Shown in pieces: positions 42,962-51,392 of a stretch of 64,000 bases of DNA (within the stretch, counting starts at the first letter, position 1; every line of letters begins with the position of its first letter). A program made the position numbers and the translations under genes. A model generated the notes under the pieces. That model was given only the letters and a program-made list of their open reading frames with translations. It did no database searches and was not told where the DNA came from. Source of the DNA: Gemmataceae bacterium (GTDB taxonomy: Bacteria > Planctomycetota > Planctomycetia > Gemmatales > Gemmataceae). The stretch is from positions 62,001 through 126,000 of the forward strand of contig JALHPZ010000009.1 in the NCBI GenBank assembly GCA_022842245.1. The letters run 5' to 3'.

Positions 42962-43858
42962 TCATCCGCGCGGATGGAATTTCTTGTGGAGTTCCTTCAG
43001 CCGTTTCCGGTCCACATGGGTGTAATGCTGCGTGGTGCGGATGGAGGAATGGCCGAGTAGTTCCTGGACCGTCCGCAAGTCGGCGCCTCCCGCGAGAAGG
43101 TGCGTCGCGAAACTGTGGCGGAGCGTGTGCGGGCTGACGCTCGTCGGAAGCCCGGCACGACGGCAATGCTTCTTGACGAGCATCCAGAGGTCGATGCGGC
43201 TCAATGGCCGACCACTGCGGCTGACAAAGACGAATTCCTCGCCGTCCCGCGCGGTGGATCGGCCCTCGTCGAGATATCCTCGGAGGGCGGTCACGGCGGG
43301 CCGGCCCAGCGGTACGACGCGCTGCTTGTTGCCTTTCCCCGTGCACTTGCAGAACGCCGAATCCAGATACAGGTCGCGAATCCGCAATCCAACGACCTCG
43401 GATGCCCGGCAACCGGTGGCGTATAGGGTCTCGAGCATCGCCCGGTTCCGCAGGTGGAACCGGTCGGCCGCACGCGGGCTGGCGAGCAAGGCGTCGACGC
43501 TCTCCGGCGAAAGCACCTGCGGCACGCGCTCCCAGAGCTTGGGCGAGCCAAGCAGTTCGACCGCCGACGGGTTCGCCCGCTCTTCGAGCCGAAGGAAGCG
43601 ATAGAACATCTTGAGCGAGACCAGGTGCCGGGCAATGCTCGGTGCGGCGAGTCGTTCGTCGTGCAGGAAACCCAGATAGCGGGAAAGGTCGGAAAGCGTC
43701 GGGGCCGTGTAGTCCGCGAGTCGGACAGTCGCGGCCCACTCGGCGTAGCGGTCGAGATCGTGACTATAGGCGATCACGGTGTTCGCGGCCATTCCCCGCT
43801 CGGCGCGGAGATAGGTGCGGAACGCCAGGATATCCGATACCAGTTCCGATAGTGCCAT
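42962..43858 (-). CDS. xerD: Tyrosine site-specific recombinase XerD-type
   Basis: A 298-residue integrase-family recombinase with a SAM-like N-terminal core-binding domain and the full catalytic set: Arg151 (TGCRASEVVGL), Lys175 (GKGNKQRVVPL), His244/Arg247 (SPHTLRHSF), His270 and Tyr279 (LGHSSIRTTQHYTHV). With XerC it resolves chromosome dimers at dif. The ATG at 43858 starts at the family N-terminus; an ATG nine codons upstream adds a basic extension. A second recombinase, more XerC-like, is encoded at 58.8-59.8 kb. Confidence 0.88.
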   Translation of the reverse strand: MALSELVSDILAFRTYLRAERGMAANTVIAYSHDLDRYAEWAATVRLADYTAPTLSDLSRYLGFLHDERLAAPSIARHLVSLKMFYRFLRLEERANPSAVELLGSPKLWERVPQVLSPESVDALLASPRAADRFHLRNRAMLETLYATGCRASEVVGLRIRDLYLDSAFCKCTGKGNKQRVVPLGRPAVTALRGYLDEGRSTARDGEEFVFVSRSGRPLSRIDLWMLVKKHCRRAGLPTSVSPHTLRHSFATHLLAGGADLRTVQELLGHSSIRTTQHYTHVDRKRLKELHKKFHPRG

Positions 43859-44018
43859 GAAGACCTTTCCGGGGCGACGATCCATTCTTCCCGTCGGTCC
43901 GGTTGGGCGAAGAGTCCCGGGGCGAATCCGCAGTCATTCCCCGCGTCCGACAACGACGCAATCCGAAAATCGGTTACAATGAATCGGAACGTTCAACCTT
44001 CCCGTCCGGGAGAGGCGC

Positions 44019-44924
44019 GTGGGACTGTTTGGCAATCTCTTCGGCGGCAAGGCCAAGAAGCCCGGTATCAACACTAAGGGGATGAAACGCGCCGACTTCG
44101 CCAAGCGATGGGATTTGCGCGGGCGCACCGGCCAGGGCAGTATGTCGAAGGTTTTTCAGGCCTACGACAAGACCCTCGGCCGCTCCGTCTGCCTCAAACT
44201 CATGGACAAGGAGAAGACGCTCCGATTCGAACAACGCTTCACGCAACTCGGCCTCGTGAAACCGCCCGAAGGCGAGATCTGCATGGCCCTGAACCACCCC
44301 AATTGCGTGCGCAGCTATGAGTTCGGTCTAACGACGACGGGGGAGCCTTATCTCGTCATGGAGTGGATCGACGGGTTGGGATTGAACTATCTGATCGAGA
44401 CCAAAAACATCGCGCTCAACGGCAATCGCATCCCGTACCTCGCCCAACTCTGTGATGCCGTCCAATACCTGCACGACTCGAAATACCTCCACCGCGACCT
44501 CTGCCCGCGCAACGTGATGGTGGACAAGGAAGGCGTCGTCAAGTTGATCGACTTCGGCCTGACGATTCCGTACACCCCGGCATTCTGTCAGCCCGGTAAC
44601 CGAACGGGCACGGTCGACATCCTCGCGCCCGAGATCGTCAAGCGCAGCCGGACCGACCACCGGGTAGATCTGTTCGCATTGGGCGTGACCGCCTTCGAAA
44701 TGATCACGGGGCATCTGCCCTGGGAGCGGTCGGTTTCGTCCGAGGAGAATCTGCGTCGTCGTCTCAACACTCCGCCCCGCAAGCCGAAGGAACTGGCCCC
44801 GCATCTCGACGACGATATTTGCGAAGTGCTGACGAAATCAGTGGCCCGCGAACCCGTCGATCGGTTTTCCACGGCCAACCAGTTCAAAGAGGCACTTCTG
44901 TCAGTCAAGAATCAGACGCTTTGA
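44019..44924 (+). CDS. Small soluble serine/threonine-type kinase with altered catalytic loop
   Basis: A 301-residue kinase without membrane segment. The glycine loop is TGQGSMSKVF (38-47), the ATP lysine Lys60 (SVCLKLM), the catalytic loop HRDLCPRN (158-165) and DFG 178-180. The HRDLKPxN lysine is Cys162, as in few active serine kinases; tyrosine kinases have HRDLAARN, so loss of Lys need not abolish activity. The C-lobe ending VDLFALGVTAFEMITGHLPW is intact. It starts with GTG and a GGGAGAG Shine-Dalgarno; a TACAAT -10-like site lies at 43975-43980. It ends 13 bases inside the 3' end of the convergent rsmE. Confidence 0.85.
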   Translation: MGLFGNLFGGKAKKPGINTKGMKRADFAKRWDLRGRTGQGSMSKVFQAYDKTLGRSVCLKLMDKEKTLRFEQRFTQLGLVKPPEGEICMALNHPNCVRSYEFGLTTTGEPYLVMEWIDGLGLNYLIETKNIALNGNRIPYLAQLCDAVQYLHDSKYLHRDLCPRNVMVDKEGVVKLIDFGLTIPYTPAFCQPGNRTGTVDILAPEIVKRSRTDHRVDLFALGVTAFEMITGHLPWERSVSSEENLRRRLNTPPRKPKELAPHLDDDICEVLTKSVAREPVDRFSTANQFKEALLSVKNQTL

Positions 44925-45592
44925 AGGCTTGCGACGGCGATTGCCGCCGTTTCGATCCGCAGGATTGTCGGTCCCATCCCGGTTCGTTCCCAACCTTCTA
45001 AGGCCAACTCCGAATCCGTGAAACCACCCTCGGGGCCAATGGCCACCACGGTGGGCAGCGATGATTTCGAGTATGAGGATTCCGAGTTCGGGTGCAGGAT
45101 CCGCTTGCGTTCAGGCAGATCGAATCGCTTGGCGAATACCGGCCAAGATTGTGGTGCGTCGGCCGCCATGAGCACATTTCGGCCGCACTGCTTGCAGGCT
45201 TCGATGACCTGACGCGCGTATTTGTCCACGACATCCGCTTTGGGTCGTACGACGCTGCGCTCCGCCACGATCGGAGTCCACCGAGCCACACCCAATTCGA
45301 CGAGTTTCTCGATGAGGAAATCAGCCCGGTCGCCTTTGGGTATTGCCGAGGCGATCCAGAGCGGAACAGAGCGTTCTCGATTGACGGTCCGTGGCTCGCT
45401 TACGAGCAGTTGGATCGATTTCTTGCCAACCCCAACGACTTCCGCAGGATATTCGCGGCCGTCGCCGTTGAACAGCACGATCGAATCACCGACACCGATG
45501 CGGCGCACGGCGGCGAGGTGGTGCGCTTCAGGGCCGGCCAGCGTGAAGTCGCCAGTGGTTATTGCATCGGGTGTGAAGAATCGATCGGCCAC
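44912..45592 (-). CDS. rsmE: 16S rRNA (uracil-1498-N3)-methyltransferase
   Basis: A 226-residue SPOUT methyltransferase that methylates N3 of U1498 in 16S rRNA. The N-terminus ADRFFTPDAI is the usual PUA-like start. AIPKGDRADFLIEKLVELGV, CKQCGRNVLM and the SAM-binding AIGPEGGFTDSEL knot are all present, ending LRIETAAIAVASL. I chose GTG 45592, 17 bases downstream of the preceding small gene's stop; the open frame extends to an ATG at 45655 inside that gene, less likely because the family starts at RFF. Confidence 0.9.
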   Translation of the reverse strand: MADRFFTPDAITTGDFTLAGPEAHHLAAVRRIGVGDSIVLFNGDGREYPAEVVGVGKKSIQLLVSEPRTVNRERSVPLWIASAIPKGDRADFLIEKLVELGVARWTPIVAERSVVRPKADVVDKYARQVIEACKQCGRNVLMAADAPQSWPVFAKRFDLPERKRILHPNSESSYSKSSLPTVVAIGPEGGFTDSELALEGWERTGMGPTILRIETAAIAVASLQSV

Positions 45593-45608
45593 CGGGTCGT
45601 TGTACGAA

Positions 45609-45794
45609 TCACGCCGCGGCGCGGAGTACGCCGCCCGCGCGCTCCCATCGGCCATCGCGCCAGAACATGACGACTTCCTCTTGGCCGCGCCAGACCACGC
45701 AGTAGGAGCCGTAGACCGATTTCACGTTCCAGCCGTCGCGGCGGAGGAGTTCCGGTTTTGGATCGTCCGGGACGGTCGCGTTCGGGAGCATCAT
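45609..45794 (-). CDS. Small Trp-rich protein of unknown function (61 aa)
   Basis: A 61-residue soluble protein with MMLPNATVPDDPKPELLRRD, a VKSVYGSYCVVWRGQEEVVM core and FWRDGRWER. The alternating aromatic/charged pattern is typical of a small beta fold. GGAGAG lies nine bases before ATG 45794. It precedes rsmE by 16 bases, so it is probably co-transcribed. I do not recognise a family; short conserved proteins of this kind are usual in planctomycete genomes. Confidence 0.6.
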   Translation of the reverse strand: MMLPNATVPDDPKPELLRRDGWNVKSVYGSYCVVWRGQEEVVMFWRDGRWERAGGVLRAAA

Positions 45795-45958
45795 CGAGTG
45801 GCTCTCCAATAAGGGACATCGTGAGGTTGGTGGCTCCTTGAGAACCGACCAAATGGAGAGATGGCAATTATCGGGTGCGGATCCGTGTCACGATGAACCG
45901 ACCTTCGCTTGAAGTGACGTCCGAGGGGCACGGCCCCCGGACAATCGTCATGGCTTCG

Positions 45959-46780
45959 CTATTTCGCCAACAGGGGATGGAATATTGCCGGTGCCGTTCC
46001 CGCAACTCCCAACACTCCGAACGGGACCGGTTGCGGCGGGATGGGTTCGTCCGAATTCGCATAGCGTTGCATCGTATCGGGCAATTGCTTCGGTTCGTTC
46101 GGGTCCGTTTTCGTGAGTGGATTCGGAGACTCCTCTCGGCCGATCAGCGGAATTTGCGGTAGTTGGGGAAGCGGCGGCAGCGCTTCGCCGGCCAGTTCCG
46201 TACTGCGGAGGATCGAACCCGAACTGTAGGGTCCGCTGCCCAGCACCCAACGATCCTTCAAGCGGCTGACATCCTCGACGAGTCCCGACTGCCAGACGGC
46301 ACGACCGGTCACGCGGTTGTACGCGAAGACCGCGAGTTTCGCGACGCCCTTCTGATCCGTTCGCTTGTAGAGCGCGATCTCCGGGATGCTGGTGGGAATA
46401 CCCGGAACAATGGCGGGCACCGTGATTTGTGGCGAGCCGAAGAGCAACGAGTGGCGATCGGTGCCGACGGCCCCGACGCGCGCCTCCACGACATACGCCG
46501 CGTCGCGCTTGTCCTCCATCACATGCGCGCCGTAGGCGAGCAATTGCTGGCGGATCGAACTGATCACGTATCCCTTGTCGACCGTCGTGGAGTCGATCAT
46601 GGACACATCCAGATGGACGGCCTTGCCTTTGAGAGGTGTGAAGTCGATCCGGCCGACCGCCTTGTCGACGGCCTGCGAGACGAGCAACATCTCCGTCGCG
46701 GCACGGGTCGTGTCGGTCGTGCGCGTGGTGCCGCACCCCGCCAAACCCAACACGATCAAACCGATCCAACTCGCCCGCAT
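45959..46780 (-). CDS. Lipoprotein of unknown function
   Basis: A 273-residue lipoprotein. The signal MRASWIGLIVLGLAGCGTT has a lipobox (LAGC, Cys16). A helical/beta region follows (MLLVSQAVDKAVGRIDF, then DVSMIDSTTVDKGYVISSIR, then AYVVEARVGAVGTDRHSLLF) and then a region with NRVTGRAVWQSGLVEDVSRL. A low-complexity end lists Pro/Leu-rich repeats. The middle part looks like the DUF6655-type lipoprotein family of planctomycetes, tentatively. GGGGGA precedes ATG 46780. It is divergent from the oxidoreductase gene at 46856. Confidence 0.75.
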   Translation of the reverse strand: MRASWIGLIVLGLAGCGTTRTTDTTRAATEMLLVSQAVDKAVGRIDFTPLKGKAVHLDVSMIDSTTVDKGYVISSIRQQLLAYGAHVMEDKRDAAYVVEARVGAVGTDRHSLLFGSPQITVPAIVPGIPTSIPEIALYKRTDQKGVAKLAVFAYNRVTGRAVWQSGLVEDVSRLKDRWVLGSGPYSSGSILRSTELAGEALPPLPQLPQIPLIGREESPNPLTKTDPNEPKQLPDTMQRYANSDEPIPPQPVPFGVLGVAGTAPAIFHPLLAK

Positions 46781-46855
46781 TCGGTTCCCCCGCAATCAAC
46801 GCGGGACTATAACGGAACTTATTGTCCCGTCAATTCGACTTCCGAGGCCTCTCCC

Positions 46856-48139
46856 ATGCGCTCGCTTTCCCGCCGCCGGTTCCTTTCCGCGTCCGGCGCC
46901 ATCCTCGCGCTGCCCGCGCTCACCTACCGCAACGCCTTCGCCGAAACGCCGCCGAGCGAATTCGTCCGCGTGGCCGCCATCGGCGTCGGCAATCAGGGCA
47001 CCGGCAACCTGAAGGCGTTCGCCAAGAACGCCGTCGCCGTCTGCGAAGTGGACAAGGCGCGGCTAGCGACCGCCGCGGGCATCGTCGAGAAGGACGGCAA
47101 GCGCACGCCCGTCGCCGCCGAGAAGGACTACCGCAAGCTGCTCGAACGCAAGGATATCGACGCCGTCATCATCACCACGCCGGACCACTGGCACGCCTTG
47201 CAGACGATCCACGCCTGCCAGGCCGGGAAGGACGTCTACTGCGAGAAGCCGCTCTCCCTGGTGATCGAGGAAGGCCGCGCGATGGTGAAGGCGGCCCGCG
47301 ACCACAAACGGATCGTGCAGACCGGCAGCCAGCAACGCTCCGGTAAAGAGTTCCACAAGGCGTGCGAACTCGTCCGCAACGGCGCCATCGGGGCGATTAA
47401 GGAAGTGCTCGTCGGCCTGCCCGGCCCGAACTGGATCGACCGCGCCAAGAAGCCCGTCCCCGACTCCGCACCGCCCGAAGGACTCGACTACGAACTCTGG
47501 CTCGGGCCGGCGCCGATGCGCCCCTACAACGAAAAACGCGTCCACTACCTCTTCCGCTTCTTCTGGGATTACTCCGGCGGCCAGCAGACGAACTTCGGCG
47601 CCCACCACCTCGACATCGCCCAGTGGGGCCTCGGCATGGACGAGAGCGGACCCGTGAAGATCGAAGGCACGGCCACCTACAACAAGGACGGCTGGTTCGA
47701 GACCCCCGAAACCGCCCGCATCACCTACACCTACGACGGCGGCATCCCCGTGAGCTGCACGCTCGGCGCGAAGGGGTACCCCGGTGGTACCACGTTCCTC
47801 GGCGAGAAGGGCAAGGTCTACGTCACGCGCGGCAAGATCGAAGTGACACTCAACGGCGAGAAGGTCAAGGATCCCTACGCGCTCGAAACCGGGCCGGTCA
47901 AGCTTTACGTGAGCACGAACCACCACAAGAACTGGCTGGAGTGCATCAAGAGCCGCAAACTGCCGATCTGCGATGTGGAGATCGGCCATCGCTCCGCCAC
48001 GGTGTGCCACCTCGGGAACATCGCGCTGCGGACGGGTCGGAAGATCGCGTGGGATCCGTCGAAGGAAGTGATCGTCGGCGACGCCGACGCCGCCAAGATG
48101 GCCGGCAAGCCCTACCGCGAACCGTGGAAGCTGGGGTAA
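46856..48139 (+). CDS. Tat-exported Gfo/Idh/MocA-family oxidoreductase
   Basis: A 427-residue NAD(P)-dependent oxidoreductase. The twin-arginine signal LSRRRFLSASGAILALPALT is followed by the Rossmann motif AAIGVGNQGTGNL and the family EKP motif (CEKPLS, Glu130-Lys131-Pro132). The C-terminal domain carries GAHHLDIAQWGLG. Such exported members are abundant in planctomycetes, probably oxidising sugars or sugar derivatives with a bound cofactor. A TATAAC -10-like site lies at 46808-46813. It ends three bases before the convergent HD-GYP gene. Confidence 0.88.
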   Translation: MRSLSRRRFLSASGAILALPALTYRNAFAETPPSEFVRVAAIGVGNQGTGNLKAFAKNAVAVCEVDKARLATAAGIVEKDGKRTPVAAEKDYRKLLERKDIDAVIITTPDHWHALQTIHACQAGKDVYCEKPLSLVIEEGRAMVKAARDHKRIVQTGSQQRSGKEFHKACELVRNGAIGAIKEVLVGLPGPNWIDRAKKPVPDSAPPEGLDYELWLGPAPMRPYNEKRVHYLFRFFWDYSGGQQTNFGAHHLDIAQWGLGMDESGPVKIEGTATYNKDGWFETPETARITYTYDGGIPVSCTLGAKGYPGGTTFLGEKGKVYVTRGKIEVTLNGEKVKDPYALETGPVKLYVSTNHHKNWLECIKSRKLPICDVEIGHRSATVCHLGNIALRTGRKIAWDPSKEVIVGDADAAKMAGKPYREPWKLG

Positions 48140-48142
48140 AAC

Positions 48143-49282
48143 CTACCGCGACAGCGACGGCAGACTCAGCATCGAGTTTTCTGTCAGGTTGTCGACGATC
48201 GATTCAATGGCGTGGAACGCCGACTCGCCGATCCCCTTCTGGTAGATCGGCGGGTAGATTTCGTGTCGGATCGCCATGAAGGCGCGGACGACGACCGGGT
48301 CGAATTGCTGCCCGGCCTCGGCGGTGAAGACCGCGTCGATTTCGTACGGCGACCGCGCGGAGCGGTAGCGTCGCGGCGACATCATCGCGTCGCAGGCGTC
48401 GGCAACCGAGAGGACGCGCGCCAGTAGTGGAATCTTTTCGCCAGCGAGGCCGTCCGGGTAGCCCTTCCCGTTGAAGTGTTCGTGGTGGTTCCGCACGGCG
48501 GGGCGCAACCGATCGAACGGCTTGATGCTCGCCACGATCCGGTCGCCGAGAATCGTGTGTTTCCGCATTTCCTGCATTTCCTCGGCGTTCAGCCGGCCGG
48601 GCCGCTGAAGCAGTTCGTCCGGCAGGCCGATCTTGCCCACGTCGTGCAGCAACCCCGCCAGGAATACGTCGCCCTCAATCGCCGGCGACAGCCCCATGGC
48701 CTTCACGAGAAGCACCGCGATCCGTGCCACGCGTTCGCTGTGCCCGGCCGTGTAAGTGTCCTTCGCGTCGATGATCGTGGTGAGGCAGTGCAGAAGCCCC
48801 AACAATAGGCTCTTGGTGCTCGCCTGGCTTTGTGCCCGCTGCGCCAGCAGCATCTTGAGCGCCATGCGCACGGCCTTCGTGTCGCCGTCGTCGAACCGCC
48901 GGGTCGCGTCGAAGTTCAGGACCACGATGCAGCCCTGCGTGCGGGCATCGGCGCAGATCACGGCCGAATCGGGGATCGCGTCCGACGGCGCGTCCGGATT
49001 GACCCAGCGAAGCGTTTCGTGGCCCGCGGGCAAGCGCCCGAGAAGCTGCCGCGCCAGGCTTGCCGCGCGGTCCGTCGGGTACTCGCGTGGCCCGCCCAGC
49101 GCCGTGACTTTTCCGCTGTTCCGCGAGTACCAGTACGCGATGTCGGCATCGACGGCGGCGCGCGCCGACTCCACCGCGTACGAGACCGATTGATTCGTCG
49201 ACGTGGCATCGCCGAGCTTCAGCAACAGCGATTCCAGCACGAGCCACGGGTCTTGCATCGCGTTCGACAGGGTGTCGGTCAT
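48143..49282 (-). CDS. HD-GYP domain phosphodiesterase-type protein
   Basis: A 379-residue protein with an N-terminal region of about 150 residues resembling a GAF domain and a C-terminal HD-GYP domain. The latter has GHSERVARIA, LLHDVGKIGLPDELLQRPG (HD 213-214), HHEHFNGKGYPDGLAGEKIP (HHE 266-268, GYP 274-276) and LSVADACDAMMSPRRYR. HD-GYP proteins cleave cyclic di-GMP or related dinucleotides. Catalytic residues are all present. A TATACT -10-like box (minus strand 49329-49324) lies 41 bases before the ATG. Confidence 0.88.
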   Translation of the reverse strand: MTDTLSNAMQDPWLVLESLLLKLGDATSTNQSVSYAVESARAAVDADIAYWYSRNSGKVTALGGPREYPTDRAASLARQLLGRLPAGHETLRWVNPDAPSDAIPDSAVICADARTQGCIVVLNFDATRRFDDGDTKAVRMALKMLLAQRAQSQASTKSLLLGLLHCLTTIIDAKDTYTAGHSERVARIAVLLVKAMGLSPAIEGDVFLAGLLHDVGKIGLPDELLQRPGRLNAEEMQEMRKHTILGDRIVASIKPFDRLRPAVRNHHEHFNGKGYPDGLAGEKIPLLARVLSVADACDAMMSPRRYRSARSPYEIDAVFTAEAGQQFDPVVVRAFMAIRHEIYPPIYQKGIGESAFHAIESIVDNLTENSMLSLPSLSR

Positions 49283-49453
49283 GGTCGGCTCGCGGACGAT
49301 GCGGGCGAAGTGTGGTCCCGGAAAGTATAGCGTTCGGATTAGCATTCCGGATCCGATGGAAACCGGGTTTTACCGGTTTTTCTCGAGGTTGCCGTTTCCA
49401 TCCGGCAACAAATCCGACTAAGTTATCGGAAACACGGGAATCTTGAGCCTGCC

Positions 49454-50113
49454 ATGCCCCACGCCCCGATCACTTTGGCGAAGATGCGCGAGCGGTTTAC
49501 GAGTGCGGTGGTTTGCGACGCGCTCGACGCCGCCGGCTTTCCGAACCAGTCGCCGCGAATCGCGTTCCGACAACTGACGGTGCCCGGCGTGCTTATCGGC
49601 CGGTGCAAGACGACGCTCTGGGCCGACATGGCGCACGTCGACCCGAAGCCGTACGAACTCGAACTGAAGGCCGTCGATACCTGCCAGCCCGACGACATTC
49701 TGATCGCGGCCGCCGGCGGATCGATGCGCTCTGGCATCTGGGGCGAACTGCTCAGCACCGCCGCGCGCAACGCCGGTTGCGTCGGCGCCATCGTCGACGG
49801 CGCTGTCCGCGACGTGCGCCAGATGGCCGCGATGGGCTTTCCCGTCTATGCCCTCGGAACGATCATTTACGACAGCAAGGACCGCCAGCGCGTCATCGAC
49901 CTCGACGTGCCGATCGAGATTGACGGCGTCGCGTTCCACCCCGGCGACCTCGTGATTGCGGACCTCGACGGCATCGTCGTCGTGCCGCGTGCGGTCGAAG
50001 CGGACGTCGTTCAGGCCGCTTGGGCGAAGGTGAACGCCGAGAACGAAGTCCGCGACGCAATCAAAGCCGGTATGCCTGCCACCGACGCCTTCAACAAGTA
50101 CGGCGTGCTCTAA
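49454..50113 (+). CDS. RraA-family protein
   Basis: A 219-residue protein of the RraA/HMG-aldolase family. It carries the family core AAAGGSMRSGIWGELLSTAA and NAGCVGAIVDGAVRDVRQM, in which Arg and Asp bind the metal and substrate in aldolase members, and IEIDGVAFHPGDLVIADLDG. It could be 4-hydroxy-4-methyl-2-oxoglutarate aldolase-like or a decarboxylase; RraA-type RNase E inhibition is unlikely outside proteobacteria. The next two genes encode a dipeptidase and an MFS transporter, so a catabolic role is possible. It lies downstream of a structured leader region. Confidence 0.82.
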   Translation: MPHAPITLAKMRERFTSAVVCDALDAAGFPNQSPRIAFRQLTVPGVLIGRCKTTLWADMAHVDPKPYELELKAVDTCQPDDILIAAAGGSMRSGIWGELLSTAARNAGCVGAIVDGAVRDVRQMAAMGFPVYALGTIIYDSKDRQRVIDLDVPIEIDGVAFHPGDLVIADLDGIVVVPRAVEADVVQAAWAKVNAENEVRDAIKAGMPATDAFNKYGVL

Positions 50114-50205
50114 GTTGGCCACGGATAAACACGGATGAACACGGATAGAAGCCAACAATTGATTTCTTCCGATCTGTTTTGATCTGTGTTCATCCGTGGC
50201 TAACT
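50113..50205. repeat. Palindromic intergenic repeat (CACGGATGAA type)
   Basis: Three near-identical 10-base words (CACGGATAAA, CACGGATGAA, CACGGATAGA) lie at 50120-50149. AGTTGGCCACGGAT at 50113-50126 pairs with the inverted ATCCGTGGCTAACT at 50192-50205. GTTCATCCGTGGC near the right end pairs with the internal word. It occupies the gap between rraA-like and dipeptidase genes. Similar GCCACGGATGAACACGGAT repeats are, from memory, common in planctomycete genomes. Confidence 0.65.
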
Positions 50206-50222
50206 GATTTGGAGGGAATCCA

Positions 50223-51284
50223 GTGCTCATTTTCGATTCGCACCTCGATCTCGGCCTCAACGGCGTCGACTGGAACCGCGACCTGCGGATGACCGTCGAC
50301 GATATCCGCGTTCAGGAGAAAGTCCTGAACATGACGGATAAGGGCCGGCAGACAAACACGCTGAGCATGCCGGAACTCAAGCGGGCCGAGTTGGGCGTCG
50401 GCGTCGCGACACTGCTGGCACGGCTGGAGAAGGACTTCAACCACCCCCTTGGCAAGAGTAGCCCGGAAGCGTGCTACGCGATGTGCCACGCCCACCTCGC
50501 TTACTACCGCGCGATGGAACGCAGCGGCTGGATGAGACCGATCCGCAACCGCAAGGACCTGCAGAGCCATCTGGACGCCTATCACGCCGACCCGGACGGC
50601 ACTCCCTTCGGTTACATCCTCAGCATGGAATGCGCCGACGCCGTGCTGGACCCGGACAACATCCGCGAGTGGTACGACCACGGCCTGCGCGCCATCGGCA
50701 TCACGCACTACGGCCCGAACCGCTACGGCGGCGGGACGCGATCCGAAGTCGGCCTCGCCGCCGACGCGATCCCGCTGCTCGCGAACATCGAACGCCTCGG
50801 CATGGCGCTCGACCTCACGCACCTCTCCGACAACGCCTTCTGGCAGGTTACCGAACGCTTCGGCGGCCGCGTGCTGGCGAGCCACCAGAACGCCCGCAAG
50901 TTCTGCGACTGGCAGCGCCAATTCTCGGATGCCCAGTTGAAGTGGCTCTTCTCGCGCGGCGGCGTCGCCGGCATCGCCTTCGACGCCATCATGCTCCAGC
51001 CCGGCTGGGTCCGCGGCGTGACGAAGCCCGAAGTGACGATCGAGCGGGCCGTGGACAACATCGATCACATGTGCCAGCTCGCCGGCAACGCGAAACAGGT
51101 GGGCATCGGCAGCGATCTCGACGGCGGCTACGGCAACGAGCAGACCCCCGCCGACCTCAACACGATCTTCGACCTTCAAAAGATCCCCGACATCCTCACC
51201 CGCCGCGGCTATTCTTCCGCCGACATCCAGGGGATCATGCACGGCAACTGGATCCGCTTCTTCAGCGAAGTGCTACCCGCCTGA
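50223..51284 (+). CDS. Membrane dipeptidase (M19-family)
   Basis: A 353-residue M19 dipeptidase. The zinc-binding HxD appears at the start (FDSHLDLGLNGVDW, His7, Asp9), ALDLTHLSDNAFW and VLASHQNARKFC supply further His residues, and QVGIGSDLDGGYG is a typical C-terminal motif. M19 enzymes hydrolyse dipeptides, often with a C-terminal D-residue. GTG start with a GGAGGG ribosome site nine bases upstream. It has a palindromic repeat on both sides. Confidence 0.88.
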   Translation: MLIFDSHLDLGLNGVDWNRDLRMTVDDIRVQEKVLNMTDKGRQTNTLSMPELKRAELGVGVATLLARLEKDFNHPLGKSSPEACYAMCHAHLAYYRAMERSGWMRPIRNRKDLQSHLDAYHADPDGTPFGYILSMECADAVLDPDNIREWYDHGLRAIGITHYGPNRYGGGTRSEVGLAADAIPLLANIERLGMALDLTHLSDNAFWQVTERFGGRVLASHQNARKFCDWQRQFSDAQLKWLFSRGGVAGIAFDAIMLQPGWVRGVTKPEVTIERAVDNIDHMCQLAGNAKQVGIGSDLDGGYGNEQTPADLNTIFDLQKIPDILTRRGYSSADIQGIMHGNWIRFFSEVLPA

Positions 51285-51290
51285 TTCCTA

Positions 51291-51369
51291 TGCGGAATGC
51301 GGAATTCGGAATGAATTCAATGATCAACCCCGCCCGGTTTCTGCGTCTTTCTTAATTCCGCATTCCGCA
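51291..51369. repeat. Palindromic intergenic repeat (GCGGAATTC type)
   Basis: TGCGGAATGCGGAATT (51291-51306) is perfectly complementary to AATTCCGCATTCCGCA (51354-51369), a 16-bp stem. The loop is 47 bases with GGAATTC and GAATTC words. It lies between the dipeptidase and MFS genes, seven bases after the stop codon. No T-run follows, so it is not a standard terminator. Confidence 0.7.
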
Positions 51370-51392
51370 CTTCCCCACGCACTGGCCAAACC

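Noticed and set aside
49283..49453. Cyclic di-GMP riboswitch beside the HD-GYP gene
   Set aside because: No GEMM consensus elements could be recognised; only simple palindromes.
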